Shown here: piece after piece, positions 1 to 11,100 of the stretch
Layout: each line of letters starts with the position of its first letter
How positions within the stretch are numbered: position 1 is the first letter of the stretch
Notes under the pieces: generated by a model
Told to the model about the DNA's origin: nothing
Database searches by the model: none
The model's input: only the letters and a program-made list of their open reading frames with translations
Assembly (NCBI GenBank): GCA_013397435.1
Contig: VZRG01000166.1
Span: forward strand, 434,001-498,000
Direction: 5' to 3'
Length of the DNA stretch: 64,000 nt
From: Erythrocercus mccallii
Taxonomy: Eukaryota; Chordata; Aves; Passeriformes; Dicruridae
Position numbers and translations under genes: made by a program

Positions 1-2705
1 AAGCTAATACAGATGCCGTTCCTTTTAATGTCATCAGGCCTGGGTCTAGGCTGTAATGGGTCCTGTTTGCCACTCTTGCTTAGGCTCAGTACAAGGAGGA
101 AATTTATTACAAGGTCTAGGATGCTCTAGAATTTCTTACTCATCCCATTTTTAAGGGTAATTACAAGCTATTTCTAGCTGTCTCAAGCCCATTTTGGAAA
201 TGCTTATTTAAAAGGACTCGAAATTAAATAGGCCAAAAAATAAAATCGACAGACATTACAAAGCAGTACTATATCTTATTATCCTTCATCACTTCTTGCT
301 CTCAAGTCACAGAATTGCAAGTGCCAGCTTCTCTGCAACTACCCCAGCAGCGCTAACTCAGAGCCCACTTGCTGTTAAGCTGACATCCAGCTCTCTAAAA
401 TGTATGTAAAGCTTCATAAACATGATTCCTCCTACTTCCAGTACAGAATCCTTGTTAGTCTTATAAACTACATACATCTTCCAGACAGAAGGTAAAGGTC
501 TGTTCTTGTAGTGGCCACTGTTGCCCAAACTAATAGGAAAGGGACAAAGTTGTTTTCTTTACATTTCTGACATGACACATCACAAAGAAATGCCAGATCA
601 GGGCCAAGTTACACTAAGCCTCACTGTGCTTTTTGGTCTTGTGATGTGACGTAAGCTCTTACAAAGCAATGAAAGAATTGTAATGTAAAGAAAGGCTTTT
701 GAAAGATCTGCTGCAAGGAATTAATTGTTGAGCATGGGAAGAAACGAAGTGGCTGGTGTTCCCCAAGAACTAAGTGCTGGCTCCAAGCTGTGTTCCAGGG
801 TTGTGCCCTGCTGGAATGAACAGACCAACCCAGATATCCCATGTCAGCATCAGAGGCCATCCAATGCCGCTGGAGAGTGCCAAGTGGCCAGAGGGGACTC
901 TGTTGCCCAGCTGTTTGGGGGCAGCTGCAGTACAGAGACCCTGCCGCCCACACTGTACCCTGCCCCCTGACTGTGGGTACTCCATTTTGCTGCCCCTTTA
1001 GGTGACTCAACACTGTCCTGTTCCATGCTTTTGTTAGCCAGTAGATGATACCTAGTCACTCAGGCTGGGTTAGCCAGAGAATGAATTTTCAGACACAGAG
1101 AAACAGGAGAGATGCAGCAAAACTGTGATGCTACTGGCAGAGCATGATAATAATAAATGAAATGGAGCCCTTGCATCCTTTCCCACCGTGATATTGTTTT
1201 CCCCTCTTTACCTTCAAAGCCAAATATCTTAAACCCTGTAAATTATAAACACTATTACAGCTGGAGTGGCTCATGAGGATTATGAGACATGGGAACACAA
1301 AGGAGTCAGAGAAAGGTGAAAGAATGGCAGGAAACAAATGTGAGGGTAAGGAGAAAAATCACAGAACAAGGGACAGAACGTATCAACCCTAGTATAGGCT
1401 TAGAAAGTAGGAATTTTATGCTAATTTCATGCACAGTAAAGGGTAAGGTGAGAACAGAATGTAAATGACACTTGTAACTTCAAGCAAACATCACTGTTAT
1501 TGTACAACCCTGGTTTTAGAAGGGTCACTCTGGAGCTTCAAATCAACTCTTTCATCCTATGAGATGATGGGAAAAAATCTTATTTTTTTAAGGGACTCTA
1601 TAAACTTCACCACTTATGGGAGGCACTTTTTAAAGCAGGGCTCAACATACAAAGGATGGTATGTCCTTTGTATGTCCTCTAAGAGTACGGTGTACACACC
1701 TCTGGAGGAGGTGATGTTTACAGCAGTCTAAGTGGAGCTTTAGGTGTCAAGGCAGAAACTGAGAGAGAGAAGGGCTTGGAAAAGAATCAGAAAATCAACC
1801 GTGACAGAAACAGATGCAAATTATAATGGAAAGATCTGTTACTATAGAGCCAGTCAAGAATAACACTTATTAAACCTATTCCTTGTGGTACTCAGCATGT
1901 ACTAAAGTACACTTACTTCTCTGGGATTTCAGGAAGGAAGTAATCCCAACACTCCTCATGCACACTGGGGACAGTGACAGTGATTACGGCTGGAAATAAA
2001 TGGAAGAGAAAGTTTCCTTCTTCTATTTGCACCTTCCATAATTCCTATAGTGACAAATCCATATTTGGAAGCCTGTCTGGTAAGCTTTTTTTAGAGTTAT
2101 TTTATCTTTAGCAAACACTGCTCTCTTTCATAGAATAAAAAAAAGAAACATAGTTCCTTCTTATATTTTTAGATTTAGTTTGTTTTGCTCTTTGTATTTT
2201 AAAACAGAAGTGTTTATTTGCAACTGGGCATTCAAGAGGCCATTAGAAGTACACCATGTGACAGCACACTGAGACTCCACAGTACTGCAACTCTACAGTA
2301 CAAGAGACCAACTAACACCAAACACTTCTGTTCTCCAAATTTCCCATTTTATAGCTCTTTCGTTTTTCTAAGTCATATCTTACAAGCTTGCTGATGTGAA
2401 GTGCTGCTTTGACATGATGCTCACATATTCATATTCTTTTGAATAACTACAAGTTTTCATTAAAATTATTATGAAAATGAGAACACAATTTGAAGCTAGC
2501 CAACAAGAAAAGCTATGTCTTACTGCACACAGCGGATCGTACTGTTCAAACCTCTTCCTTGACTAGTTAAGATGACTGAGATATTGGCTGTCTTTTTTTA
2601 AGGTAGTTGAATATATTGTAATAAAGCTTTGATGCACAGTCCCAAGATGTGATTCACAGGGTCTGGGATGTCATTAGGTGGTAGGCACAGTCACTAGTAA
2701 AATTA
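1..2705. other. Non-coding AT-rich stretch, no gene seen
   Basis: I see no recognisable exon, RNA gene or interspersed repeat here. The open frames around 620-1060 overlap one another in several frames on both strands and resemble no family I know. They sit in a locally GC-richer patch where stop codons are rarer by chance. The one structural item is the inverted repeat at 1645-1675, listed separately. Origin as intergenic or intronic DNA is inferred. Confidence 0.5.
1645..1675. repeat. Perfect 12-bp inverted repeat (hairpin)
   Basis: The left arm at 1645-1656 (acatacaaagga) is the exact reverse complement of the right arm at 1664-1675. The 7-base spacer is tggtatg. The structure would fold in RNA or single-stranded DNA from either strand. 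It is too short for a typical microRNA precursor and has no T-run after it that would suggest a small Pol III gene. Function is unknown and chance remains possible. Confidence 0.75.
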
Positions 2706-2753
2706 TTTTTCTTTTCCTTTTTTTTCTTCTTCTTTTTTTTTTTTTTTTTTTTT
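2706..2753. repeat. Homopyrimidine tract ending in T21
   Basis: Forty-eight bases without a purine, made of T runs broken by single or double C and ending in 21 consecutive T. This is simple low-complexity sequence. The tail may have grown by polymerase slippage, and its length is prone to assembly error. Confidence 0.9.
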
Positions 2754-3109
2754 GTGGTAGTACCTGTAGAATTATTGCTGTTTCAATCTCTCTCAGAACC
2801 AAATATTGACATGACAATTACAGGTTATAACTTGCCACAAGATGTATCACTCCACTGCACTTGAGGAATAGCTCACAAGTCATACACCAAATGAAGTTGG
2901 GAACAGAAAGAGAGCGTTGCCTTTTTCAATAATACATCAGTAATACACGAGTTCTGATTTATCCATAAATCCAACCTTCGTCTGTGTTCTACCTTCTGGG
3001 CCTTTTCAGATTAATTCACTGCAACTGCCTGAAAATTTTCTTTTCTTATTAAGAAAACTTTACACTTTTCCTCTCAAATTCTCAGAGAGAAACTGCTGAA
3101 TGAAGCATC
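2754..3109. other. Non-coding stretch before the CpG island
   Basis: AT-rich sequence with no gene, repeat or structured element that I can support. It flanks the GC-rich block that starts near 3110 and could be an upstream or transcribed flank if that block is a promoter. Confidence 0.4.
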
Positions 3110-3745
3110 ACATACCCCAAACGGGGAGGCTGGAGCGTTGGGCCACCTCTGCTGCCCTGGAGTCCTGCGGAGCGGGCAGAGTCCTGCTGCGGGGAGCAGG
3201 GAGAGCTCCCTGGGGATGGCGCCTGGGGCTGCTGGGCCGCTCGGCCACACACAGCATCCACAGGTGCCTAAAGAGGTGCTGGGGAGCACGGTGCCCAACA
3301 GGGCTTCCCAGCTGCTCTGCGCTGAGCCCCTTTGCTGCCTCAGCCGTGTTTCTCGAGCACTCCCCACACCTCAGGCAGAGAAGGGTCCCGGCGGTGGCGT
3401 GCCCTGGGCCAGGGCTGAGGGCCCACGGCCCGCTGGCCGCCGTGTCCCTGCGCGCCCGGCCTGCGCCTGGGGAGGACGGGCAACGCAGAGCGGGCCGGCG
3501 CTCCGCTACGTCCCGCATCCCCACAAACAACTCATTCCTGCCCACACAGCCAGATCAAAAGGCGTTCAGGAAACAATCTGGGATCCATATTAGCACTGGG
3601 TGCCGCCGCCGCCAGAGCAGCGTGGCGGGGCGGGAGAGCTCTGCTTCCAGCACATTCCAATTGGCAGCAGCTGGTACGGCTCCGCTCCCGGCAGCTGCCT
3701 CCGCCGCGGCCCCGCTGCATCGCCTGCTCTGCGGAAAGCTTTGTT
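3110..3745. promoter_or_regulatory. CpG-island-like GC-rich block
   Basis: Base composition changes sharply from AT-rich flanks to GC-rich sequence. I count about 48 CpG dinucleotides by hand in this block, roughly one per 14 bases, while the flanks have very few. The densest parts are 3420-3540 and 3600-3720, including a (GCC)n run near 3602-3613 and a CCAAT/ATTGG palindrome near 3657-3664 beside a CAGCTG E-box. No TATA box is evident. In vertebrates such islands usually mark promoters or polycomb-regulated elements. A 217-residue plus-strand frame crosses it, but several other long frames overlap it on both strands, as expected when GC-rich DNA lacks stop codons. I therefore do not call a protein. 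It could be a promoter for a non-coding RNA, an upstream first exon, or an orphan island. Confidence 0.55.
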
Positions 3746-3872
3746 TTGGCTAGGGGACGAGTTTGTTGAGCTTTCTTGTGCTCAAGTCTCACACAGAGAC
3801 TTTCCCTTTGCCCATGGCATGTGACCCTGCCAACTTACAGGCTCACATCCCCAATACGACAAACAACAACTT
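3746..3872. other. Downstream flank of the CpG island
   Basis: A short transition back to AT-rich DNA. No splice junction or open frame stands out convincingly. Confidence 0.4.
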
Positions 3873-3912
3873 AAAAAAGAGAGAGAGAGAAAGAGAGAAA
3901 GAAAGAAAAAAG
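3873..3912. repeat. Purine-only (GA/AAAG) tract
   Basis: Forty uninterrupted purines, beginning as A-rich, then GA dinucleotides, then AAAG units. It is a simple microsatellite-like tract on the edge of the CpG island. Such tracts can form triplex DNA, but here that is only a possibility. Confidence 0.85.
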
Positions 3913-4302
3913 TAAGGTTAATTAACCTCAGGTCTGTTCTCAGCAAAGCAAGGCTGCCATGGATAAGTAATAAAAATAGCTTCTCAATGGTCCTTGTGTT
4001 TGTCAGAGTCTCACTCTCTGATCTTTCAGTCAAAACCATGAAAGCGGGGGGGAGGAGAGGCTGATTCGCTACTGTCCTTTTCTTGTGCGTGTGTTCCCAA
4101 GGCTGCCCAGCTCTGAACTTCAAATCATCTCCACCAGTAAATCATTTAGCTCAACCTGTCACTCTCGGCCATTGTGGGGAGACAAAAGCTACCCATTTAA
4201 CCCCAACCATAGCTGATTCACGCGGTGGGGGAGGCAGGCTCACAAAGGGAGGCTCGCAGGGATGGTGGCAGTTGGGTTGGATTTCCTTTAGATTGGTGCT
4301 GG

Positions 4303-4355
4303 TTTTCCCTCTATTTTTTTTTCTTTTTACTTTTTTTTTTTCTCCCTTCCCCTCT
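4303..4355. repeat. Pyrimidine-rich tract
   Basis: T/C-only sequence broken by just two A residues (4313 and 4329), including runs of nine to ten T. It separates the CpG-island flank from the motif-rich block at 4370. Confidence 0.8.
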
Positions 4356-4369
4356 GTTATTTTAAATTA

Positions 4370-5090
4370 GCTGCACCTCTCATACTGGGATTGTTGTTTG
4401 AAGACCACATGTTTGTCAACAGAGCTGTTCTGCTTGAGTAATTTGACCTCAGCCTGGCTTCAAAGGTTGGAAAGGGCAAAAAACATACATAACAGCACAC
4501 ATCTACTACCTCTTTCACCTGGACAGTGTTTTGGACCATTTTTGTTTCTTAAGGAAAAAAAAATTGGTAACAAAACATCCAATTAGTCACAGGGTACCAG
4601 AGCTATTTCAGTCAACCTGCTATTTGGGGAAATCCGCACTGCAATTATCAGGTTCATTTCACCTGAAGTATCGCGCTGAACTGTCAGCTAAAACTTTGAA
4701 TAATAACCTCTGCCCAAAGTCTGCGCCTCAGATGGCTATCTCTTTCTTGAGTTGCAACAGGTTGTTCTCTCTGCCAAGCAATCACTCTGCTCAGATATTT
4801 TAAAATTAAAAACTTGTCCTTTGACATAGAAATCAACTGTTAACACTTCTTTCCCATAATGGCCCTGAGCAAAATTTAATCTCCATGTACCTCCCACCTG
4901 TGAGCAACAAAAACCCTGAAAAACTAAGCAGGCCATCAGAGAGCAACAAATTAACATTGTTGATGGTAAAATAAAAGACGTAAGAGAAACCAAGCAATAC
5001 TGTAGATAGATCCAAGTTTTATTCTTTTGCCCCACCAAATTCCAGAATATCCCCGGTGAAAACGAATCTGCCATGAAGCAAACTGTAATT
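4370..5090. promoter_or_regulatory. Candidate developmental enhancer-like block
   Basis: This non-coding stretch has a non-repetitive, motif-dense texture. Visible sites include AATTAG homeodomain cores at its left edge (4365-4370) and at 4581-4586, CAATTATC near 4642-4649, and CACCTG E-boxes (ZEB/SNAI type) at 4516-4521, 4660-4665 and 4895-4900. Open frames here are short and conflict between strands. The enhancer reading is inference from motif clustering and from position next to a CpG island. Such short motifs are common by chance, and conservation across birds and mammals would decide it. Confidence 0.25.
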
Positions 5091-8072
5091 TATGTATAAA
5101 GCATACTTGAAAATATCCACACTTATGATTTCTAATGATGCTGTTGTTAATTCAGTAATTCAGTCACTACCAACCAAGTGTAGTGCTATGTTTTAAGAAC
5201 CAAGCACTGGAGTTGATAAAGACTCACAAACACAAAATATGCCATGTCTGTGCTCCTCCAGGGATATTTCTGACTTTTGTTATGTGAGATCCAAGAAATT
5301 GCTATGTACTATACACTTTTGTAATCTTTTTAATGTGCCTTTTAACAACAAGCAGTTCAGGATGTGGTTATTGCTTAGTGTATTAGACATGTTTATTCTT
5401 CTGTTTGGCATTTAAAACTTCTTAAGTCCTCTTTTCACTATGAATTGTGTGTCAGATTGTTGGTTTGGATATCAAATTCTCTCATAAACCTGTCATTAGG
5501 AAGAGTCTTTGTCTGCCTGAGTCGCTCTTTTGATTCTTTTGTTTTATTTTTTGTGTTCCCCTGACAGGTCTATGCTACACCTTTCTATAGCTAACAGGGT
5601 AAAGCAGAGTTGGGAAAACATGTTTTGCATTACTGAGCTTGTAGTCTCACTGTAAGCTTTCTCACAGATTCCCCTTCAATGAAGGGTGGAGGGGTGGGGA
5701 GAAAACATGCTTTTCCCTGAGACTGCAGAGTATGTGAATTGTCTTCTCTTTCAACCTATGGGGCAGTCTTCACAGATTTCAACACAAATGGAAGAAATAT
5801 CTGATTTCCCATTCCATCTGGATTCAGTTTCTTTCTTCCTCTTTGTATAGTTTCTAAGAGACATTATGGAGCTCACTTGAGGGGTTGCTTACATATGACT
5901 ATGGCAGCACTGGGCATACTGCCAGAATTTCACTCCAGGAGGCTGCAACAGGAATCTTTAATTAACTTGAACCAAAACACTGAATGGCAAAGAACAAAGG
6001 AGTGGGGCTGGAGAAGGAGAGGAGGAAGGGACAGAGCAGAAAATAATGTTTCTCATACTAAAATCTCCATTTTTGGTCATGGTATGACATGATCATTATG
6101 TCGCCTTATATGTATTTACAAGAGCATAGGTAATAATTCCCAACTCCTGTCTTATTCAGTATATTTTGCCTTTCTTTCTGCTCATGGAATTAAGATCGCT
6201 GATTGACTTTTGCTCAAACTGTCAGCATTCTCTTGACCCTTATATGAACATATAGTTTGATTACATAAATCCTCTATAATGTACGACAATTCTAAATGTG
6301 AGATAACTGAATCTCTCACATCTTGAGCATTGCAAAATTACACTGTAATATTGCAAGAGTGCACAGGAGTTCCAGACGCTGAACAAGATCCCACTCTGCA
6401 CGGCATGGTACCAGTATGGTATGTCCCTGCTCTCAAAAGTTTACATTCGAAGCATAAGCAAGAATTAGATACAGACAGATGAATAACATAACTACTTACT
6501 GAAACAGCATTGTTCATTGTTGTGAAATGTTTTCAAAACAGAATGCATAACGTTTCACACTCACTTTGCAGAAACACAGAAGATGCAAAGCAGCAGAAAA
6601 TCAGGCCTGAAATACCTTTCTCACTTGAGCTCAAGGAAATGAGATGAGTGGTTTCTTTGCTGTCCATTTTCTGATTAACTATGTGTGCAGAATAATTACT
6701 CTAAATGCAAAACTAATGGTGATTTCATGCATATTCATTCAAGTGAGTTTGCGATGGAGGCTCTGGTACTGTTCTAGCTAATGAGGCACAGTTGTTCAAA
6801 TATTTGTAAAAACAAACATAGAAAAGACTTGTACATGCTCAACATGAACTTATTTATGCATTCAAAGGAATATTCAAGTGTGAATTGATTTGCCAGTTGG
6901 TGGCTTGGAGCGTATTATATTGGCATCTCCTGGCTTAATGACATCCTAAAACTATCCAGTTTGTGGTGCCTCTGATGTGAACCAGCACATGGTAGCTGGT
7001 GACAAGCAAGGGGGTCCTTTAAAGCACAGTACTGACCCATGCAGAAATGCTAATGTCAATGTACCCAAATTCCAAGGAATTATTTCATCCTCAAAAGCAT
7101 ATATACTTTTTCCTATCCTAAATTTTCAAACCAAATTAAACCCAAAAAAACCCAACCTTTAATTTCCTTTTTTAAACTGATGTTCAGTTTTGCTGCCTAA
7201 ACATTTCTGGGAAAGAAATCACATTTCACTGCTCTATAAAGCAATCATGCACTTACTAGGTACAGTTTGAAAACTTAGCATAGAGATGACTTCCAGGATC
7301 CCCTCAAAACAGAAGTTTTCACAAATGCCTGAGGTTGTGTCATGTTAGGAGCACTTGCAAAAGAATGTAAGAATCTTTAAAGTGAATAGAACATCTTTGA
7401 TAAGACTCTGCTCACTTTTACAGAGATCGGGGGCGTGGGATAAAAGAATCATGGAATATGCTTTAAAGAAGTCTGAAATTTTTTTTGCAGCTGCCTTCTT
7501 TAGAAGCCATAATACACAGAGAGCAGGCCTGAGGAGCTATTTTTAATATATTTAATTTGTTTTCTTATTTTCTTCATCAATTTATTTATAACTGTATCTA
7601 TATTTATAACCCTTTCATGAGTTAGTTTGATTCACCCAGCTTAAAAAGGGCATTGGATGAGCTTGTACAAGGATTGCATTTAGTCTGAGAATCTGGTTTA
7701 CATAACAAAACTTCTATCTGTCAAAATACAAATTCTGCTCTAGCAGAGGTAGTGTAGCTTAACTATAGAATATTTAATTCCAAAATATTCAATTAAATTT
7801 AATGGCATAAGCAGAAAAATTTCTCTACCAGGTTTTCTCTCTCTAAATATATTTGTATATATTTTATGTGTGTGAATAGATAGATACATGTGTGGACGGA
7901 TAAAAATCTGATAGGTAACCAAAGCACACCCAATGAGAAACTGATCATGATTATTGAAACCTGTGAAGAACGAGAATGATACAAATGTTGTTTTCTGCCT
8001 AATCATTAATATGCTGGCTCATTCTGGATTTCATATGCACTAAAATCTGTTTTAAACATTTAAAGATACTAT
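5091..8072. other. Non-coding AT-rich stretch
   Basis: No gene or interspersed repeat recognised. One small 8-bp perfect inverted repeat lies at 6296-6321 (arms atgtgaga and tctcacat, 10-base spacer). Scattered A-runs occur around 7140-7150. The open frames are short and look random. Confidence 0.45.
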
Positions 8073-8094
8073 ATATACAACATTAGTTGTATAT
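8073..8094. repeat. Perfect 9-bp inverted repeat, 4-base loop
   Basis: Arms at 8073-8081 (atatacaac) and 8086-8094 (gttgtatat) are exact reverse complements around the loop atta. The arms are AT-rich, so chance is a serious alternative. Confidence 0.7.
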
Positions 8095-8160
8095 GACATG
8101 ATATGTATATGACAGTTGATATGGCACCATTAGTAATTTCTGGCCTTGCTCTGGCAGATG

Positions 8161-8186
8161 GATTGATTTAGCAATATAAATCAATC
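8161..8186. repeat. Perfect 9-bp inverted repeat, 8-base loop
   Basis: Arms at 8161-8169 (gattgattt) and 8178-8186 (aaatcaatc) are exact reverse complements. It lies less than 70 bases from the hairpin at 8073. ATTGATT/AATCAAT resembles a paired PBX/HNF6-like site, which is inference only. Confidence 0.7.
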
Positions 8187-11100
8187 TCTCAAGCAATACA
8201 GTTCAACTTAGAAGTTTCTGTGAAATCCTGTGTTGTTATTTACATTCCTAAAAATACCAAAATGAAGAATGGTCTCAAATCCAAAGTGACAGCAGAATAA
8301 AACCTTCTGGAATCCCTAATCAGGATTCATCCCTCATGTGATAGGTTCCACTGACAGTAGAGATAGAGCTAAGACAAAGTAAATTTGCATTATTTTCATG
8401 TGACAAACAGCCTTGATCGTTTTGTACTGACTGTTTTTTAATTGTGCTGAGTGTTCATGATTAAAAGAAAAATTATTGATGTGTGTATTAACAACCTTTC
8501 ACTACAAAAGTGAATATGGGCTATCCTGTTCCATTTTGTTTCACATCAACTTCTGTTGGAATTTAACAATTCCCTTTGCTAATGAAAATTAGGCCATTTT
8601 GAGTAACAAATGGCTGTTAGAAATACTGAATACATGCAGTCACAATAAAAATAAAGTTACCACCATTAGAAATGTAAAAGTAATAAAATGCCTTGGCTCA
8701 AAAGAAACTACTTAATGAGAAGACTTTTTTTTTTACTAGCTGACCTATCCCCATGCTCAAGACATCATTCCATGGGAGCTGCTCACTGGCGTGCCAGTAC
8801 TGCTTTCCAGTTTGCTCTATGACTACAATACCAACTAGTTCCCAAGCATTTCTAAATCAAGCCCAGCACTTCTCTACATTAAGTCCTGCCTTACATCAGA
8901 CTCCAGCAATTTTCACTTAAAAAAACAGAGGGGAATATCTGAGAATTCTCTTGAAGCAGAATTTAAATTAAATCTCCTTATTAATGATGTATGGATTTCT
9001 TTCATTGTTTAGGAGGCCTGTGAGCAGTTGAAAGAAACAAGAAGGCTTTTAGTAATGGGCACTAACAGCACCATTGTCCTTGCATGGAAGCTCTTGGCCA
9101 TTCAGTGTCACAGGGTCAAAAACAATCTAAGCTCTCACACCAAAGCAGTCTGTAGAAGGCCACACAGACCTCACAATACTGATTCTTTAGAGCTCTGGTG
9201 GGTTCTTGTGACTGATGTGTTAAGTTCAGCATTGAAAGGCAAAGAAATTAATTTTTACTAAATTTTACCATCATTCAGACTTCCCAAGTCCATTTTTGAT
9301 TTTTTGAGTTAGGTGTGAATTAGAATTATTATAAGATAGCCTTCTCTTCTAACACTTTTACTTCTGGCACTTTCTCTGTCAAGCACTGAGCAGAGGTTCC
9401 TGCCTTGCAAATAGTAGTGATAGAAATCATGGAGGTATACAAAGCAGGGGAGAAGGGAGAGGAAGCAGGACTAGGAAAGGAATTTTTTGACTTCATGAAC
9501 CTTGTGAACTGCTGTACTTAACCACTAAGAAAATATTTGAATCTCTTTTTATCTGGTTCTCCTTAATTTTCTAGCAATGTGTGACCTGGATGGATGCTTT
9601 AAGTTGCAGGTGGCAGTCCAAGAATTCTCATGTACTTCAGAGGAAAGCTAACTGCATATTCCTGCATAAGTGCTAAATAAACTAAGATCTGCATTTTGCT
9701 GCATTTTATCAGCCACAATTAATACTGAGTAATACAACTTCACAACATGTACCAGTGTTAAAACATGGAAATGTTGTGTTGTCACAAAGCATAGAATTTA
9801 TGGTGTTTTGTTGTGTCAGTGAAAAGAATGTGAAAACCTGAGAGCCCGAGTGTTGCCAATAGACCAATATATTATAAAAATTTATTTTCAAAAAAGCATG
9901 CTGTCTCATTCTCAGAGTCAGAGAAATTTAATAGGATGGGAGAAATAAAAAGCTGCTCCAAATGCACGTAGAACACAGCGCTATTTTTCTGAAGTTTATC
10001 TTCTCATTCATGAAGCTTTACTTCTCACTTGGCTTCACAACTCTGGCAAGACTTTCTTTTCAGTCTTCACTATTACCCTATCACAATCTTTACGGCATGA
10101 GTTTGAGAGAGAAGTTTTGGTTCCTGGGGTTCAGAGATATTATTCAAAACTCAATTTTTTTTTTCAATCTCACACAAGAACCATACAGGAGGCATTCTGA
10201 AGCAATGGAAGCAAAGTTGGAAACTGAGGAGTTCTATTTTTAACTAATATTTTAATGCAAAGAATGTTTACCTCGTGTTTTGAGTGAAACTAATGGTAAA
10301 CCACAGCAGTTCTGTTAGTGTTTTGTACAGTGATGCTCCTAGATGAAGCGAAATTTCTTTGTGAGGGGTCTAACAATACTGCAGGGGGCCATCTTGCTTC
10401 ACTGAACTGGAACATCCAGTCTTTTGAGAACACTCACACATTAGGTCGTAAGATTACTCTCACTATAGCAACCCCCTCCACTACAATCCTTTTTTTTCCC
10501 CCGATTTTGTTTTTTTTTCCTTTTAAAAAGATGGCGTTTTGCAAATTAACTCTGTCACTGCCTATTATCTTCCTCAACACCTTCTATCCTTTCTCTTCCT
10601 GAACCTCCTTCCTTTTGCAACCAGTTTCAGCTGGTTTTTTCGGTGTTTGGCTGCTGCGCTTCAGTTTTTATAGAGCTGATTTTTTACAGAACACAGTGGT
10701 GTCCTTTGTCCTGCAATATCAGTAATTTGCAAATTACAAAATTCAGAGCACCTCTTGATCACTTTGATTTTCACTTTCTCTGAGAACTAGTCTTTGTCTC
10801 TATGACCCTCTAGCCGAGCAGTTGTGAATGAAAAGTAGACACTGTATGAATGGTTTCAGTCTCATATATCTGACAAAACTGCTGCACTATTGAAGGTCTC
10901 AGGGTAAAAGTAATCAGCTGGTTGGTACAAGAAAAGAGAAAACCTACATATCAATGAACAGCTTGTCCCTCCAAGTAAGAACATCTGAAGCAGTAGCATG
11001 ACTGAAGTCTAGGGAGAAAAAAAAAAGCCATAGAACTTCATGAACTCTTTGAAAGTCCAGGGGAAGCTGTTTGAGCCTGACCAGATGCATGGAAACTTCA

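Noticed and set aside
1645..1675. MicroRNA precursor
   Set aside because: The stem is 12 bp and does not extend outward, well short of a usual precursor hairpin.
3100..3753. 217-codon plus-strand open frame across the CpG island
   Set aside because: Long frames overlap it in other phases and on the other strand. GC-rich DNA lacks stop codons by composition, and the peptide is Ala/Pro/Arg-rich without a domain.
5685..5700. G-quadruplex at agggtggaggggtgggga
   Set aside because: Only three G-runs of three or more are present, so the four-run pattern is not met.
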